A stretch of 7,949 bases of DNA from Verrucomicrobiales bacterium. Its GTDB lineage: Bacteria; Verrucomicrobiota; Verrucomicrobiia; Limisphaerales; UBA9464. The translations under genes and the position numbers were made by a program. Shown here in pieces: positions 6,342-7,949 of the stretch; positions within the stretch are counted from its first letter, which is position 1; every line of letters begins with the position of its first letter. A model generated the notes under the pieces. The model made no database searches, was not told the DNA's origin, and saw nothing but the letters and a program-made list of their open reading frames with translations. The stretch lies in the NCBI GenBank assembly GCA_003445095.1, contig DLVS01000146.1, forward strand, positions 1 to 7,949, written 5' to 3'.

Positions 6342-6893
6342 ATGTCAGCCCCGGATTCCCCCGACGCACAGCCGCGGCGAACCTTTGTCAAAGAAGCCGC
6401 TGCCGTCGTCGTCGGTGGTGTGGCGACGGCGGTCCCGCTGGTCGCGGGAATCTGTGTTTGGTTGGACCCTCTGCGAAAGTCGACCGGGGCTGCCGGCGCA
6501 GAGTTCTCGCGTATCACTAATTTGGACGCGCTTCCGGCCGACGGGGTTCCGCGCAAGTTCACGGTCGTGGCGGATCGGACCGACGCCTGGACCCGAACGC
6601 CCAACGTGCCGGTGGGCGCTTTGTACCTGACGCGAACCGGAGATCGGCAAGTGACCGCACTGCAATGCATCTGCCCGCATGCAGGTTGCTTTTTGGAATA
6701 TCTTCCGCAAGCCAAGGAATTCTTGTGTCCTTGCCACAACAGCACGTTCGCGGTTGATGGGAAAATCAACGCCCCGAGCAGCCCCAGTCCTAGAGATATG
6801 GATTCACTCGAAGTCGAACTGCGGGGCAATGAAGTCTGGGTGCGCTTTCAGAATTTTCAGGCGGGCCATCGGGAGAAGCGGGCCGTCGCATGA
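6342..6893 (+). CDS. petA: Rieske [2Fe-2S] iron-sulfur protein of a bc-type quinol oxidising complex
   Basis: The 183-residue protein passes electrons from quinol at the Qo site of cytochrome b to a cytochrome c. An N-terminal twin-arginine signal (RRTFVK, 12-17) leads into a hydrophobic helix (~19-41), expected to be exported folded by Tat and kept as a membrane anchor. The Rieske fold carries box 1 C111-P-H113-A-G-C116 and box 2 C129-P-C131-H132. C111, H113, C129 and H132 bind the cluster, and C116-C131 would form the disulfide. Box 2 continues N-S-T-F: the Ser that tunes the cluster is kept, but Phe136 replaces the Tyr of high-potential forms. The ATG at 6342 is preferred to a TTG at 6330; neither has a clear Shine-Dalgarno sequence. 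The stop overlaps the cytochrome b start (ATGA), so the genes form an operon. The symbol qcrA would be equally suitable. Confidence 0.96.
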   Translation: MSAPDSPDAQPRRTFVKEAAAVVVGGVATAVPLVAGICVWLDPLRKSTGAAGAEFSRITNLDALPADGVPRKFTVVADRTDAWTRTPNVPVGALYLTRTGDRQVTALQCICPHAGCFLEYLPQAKEFLCPCHNSTFAVDGKINAPSSPSPRDMDSLEVELRGNEVWVRFQNFQAGHREKRAVA

Positions 6894-7949
6894 AGCGCCT
6901 TCTCGATTGGCTGGACTCGCGGACCGGCGTCAAACAGCTCACGCACGAAGCGCTTTATGAGAAGATTCCCGGTGGAGCTCGTTGGCGGTACGTGTGGGGC
7001 AGCGCGCTAACCTTCTGTCTGGCGGTACAGTTCATCACCGGCGTGTTTCTGTGGGCTGCGTACAGCCCAAGTGCGCAGACGGCTTGGGAATCGGTTTATT
7101 ACATCCAATATGAGATGTGGGGCGGCTGGTTCTTGCGAGGACTGCATCACTACACCGCGCAGTTAATGATCGTCCTGTTGGTGTTGCACCTGATGCAGGT
7201 CGTGATCGACGGCGCGTATCAAGCGCCTCGCGAAGTTAATTTCTGGTTTGGCTTGGGGTTGCTGTTGTTGACCCTGGGATTGGCGCTAACGGGCTACTTG
7301 TTGCCCTGGGACCAGAAAGGGTATTGGGCGACCAAAGTCGCAACGAGTATCGCCACCGTGACGCCCTTGGTGGGGGACGATATTGAGCGACTCATCGTGG
7401 GCGGCTCAGACTATGGTCACCTGACCCTGACTCGCTTCTTCGCGCTGCATGCCGGAATACTTCCGGGATTGATCGTACTTCTCGTGGTGGGACACATCGC
7501 GTTGTTTCGGAAACACGGCATCAAAGCCAAGGAGCCACTCCGGAAACGCGACGCGGCGTTTTGGCCGGATCAAGTGCTCATGGATGCGGTCGCGTCGCTC
7601 GCCGTGCTGGCCACCGTGGTGTTCCTGACGGTGTATCTTCACGGCGCCGAATTGAGCGCGCCGGCGGACCCGAGTGAGCAGTACTCGGCGGCGCGCCCTG
7701 AGTGGTACTTCCTGTTCCTGTTCCAGTTTCTCAAATACTTCCGCGGGGGCACCGAAGTTTGGGGCGCGATCATTCTACCGACGCTGGCACTTCTCGTCAT
7801 GGCCGCCATGCCGATCATCGGGAACTGGCGCCTTGGTCATCGATTCAACCTCGGATTCCTGATCGCTCTACTTATTGGAGCCGGGTGGTTGACGCTTAGA
7901 GCGAAGCAAAAGGATGCTCACAATCCGATGTATCAGGCGGCCGTGGCCC
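6890..7949 (+). CDS. petB: Cytochrome b of a bc-type complex (3' end outside window)
   Basis: The 353 visible residues run to the right edge with no stop. This is the membrane core that oxidises quinol at the Qo site and recycles one electron through two b haems. Helices can be seen at about 34-56, 88-106, 118-138, 184-206, 230-250, 290-309 and 321-338. The haem ligands are H86 and H100 in helix B and H187 and H202 in helix D. The 14 residues between the helix-D pair are as in cytochrome b6, not 13 as in mitochondrial b. The Qo motif PEWY is at 270-273 and GYLLPWDQKGYW at 135-146. The b6-like and subunit-IV-like halves are fused in one chain. The start overlaps the Rieske stop by four bases (ATGA), with GGGAGAAG a little upstream. 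Homologues of this type often continue into a cytochrome c domain, which cannot be checked here. The symbol qcrB would be equally suitable. Confidence 0.97.
   Translation, partial: MKRLLDWLDSRTGVKQLTHEALYEKIPGGARWRYVWGSALTFCLAVQFITGVFLWAAYSPSAQTAWESVYYIQYEMWGGWFLRGLHHYTAQLMIVLLVLHLMQVVIDGAYQAPREVNFWFGLGLLLLTLGLALTGYLLPWDQKGYWATKVATSIATVTPLVGDDIERLIVGGSDYGHLTLTRFFALHAGILPGLIVLLVVGHIALFRKHGIKAKEPLRKRDAAFWPDQVLMDAVASLAVLATVVFLTVYLHGAELSAPADPSEQYSAARPEWYFLFLFQFLKYFRGGTEVWGAIILPTLALLVMAAMPIIGNWRLGHRFNLGFLIALLIGAGWLTLRAKQKDAHNPMYQAAVA

Noticed and set aside
5728..6630. Plus-strand frame of 300 codons crossing the intergenic region into the Rieske gene
   Set aside because: It overlaps two clear genes in other frames, has low-complexity content and no recognisable motif.
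6323..6829. Minus-strand frames opposite the Rieske gene
   Set aside because: The Rieske frame has both cluster-binding boxes and a Tat signal. The opposite frames are featureless shadows.

Overview
The window is bacterial DNA in two oppositely transcribed blocks. On the minus strand (6240 down to 1) is a polymorphic-toxin locus of the RHS type: an RHS-repeat protein with a C-terminal predicted nuclease domain, an ankyrin-repeat gene, a second short RHS gene with a different but related C-terminal nuclease domain, and a second ankyrin-repeat gene that runs off the left edge. On the plus strand (6342 to the right edge) are a Rieske iron-sulfur protein and a cytochrome b, the first two genes of a quinol-oxidising bc-type complex. 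The cytochrome b runs off the right edge.

The toxin locus has the layout of a main gene plus a displaced (orphan) cassette. The main RHS gene (928 codons) and the orphan (591 codons) share about 1.06-1.08 kb of nearly identical RHS core, ending at the same DPTG motif. Immediately after it they diverge into tails of 228 and 229 residues. Both tails carry the same skeleton: an E-E helix, then P-D, then D-F-K or E-V-K, then Q-x6-Y. I read this as a PD-(D/E)xK restriction-endonuclease-fold nuclease. Each tail is followed on the same strand by an ankyrin-repeat gene (14-nt and 48-nt gaps), which I infer to be the cognate immunity protein. The main RHS gene has no N-terminal delivery region: its GTG start directly follows an in-frame TGA, so it looks 5'-truncated or rearranged. 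The orphan starts abruptly inside the RHS core.

The bc block is ordinary and well conserved. A Tat-anchored Rieske protein has both cluster-binding boxes. Its stop overlaps the start of a cytochrome b with all four haem-ligand histidines and a PEWY quinol-site motif. The helix-D histidine spacing is of the cytochrome b6 type, and the Rieske protein has Phe where the high-potential mitochondrial form has Tyr. Together these hint at a menaquinol-oxidising complex.

Organism: a GC-rich bacterium. The combination of a fused b6-like cytochrome b, a CPHAGC/CPCHNS Rieske and large RHS proteins makes me lean weakly towards the Planctomycetes-Verrucomicrobia group, but nothing here proves it. The toxin tails and ankyrin genes are visibly less GC-rich than the RHS core, which fits horizontal turnover of the toxin-immunity modules. 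I see no tRNA, rRNA, CRISPR array, transposase or insertion sequence.
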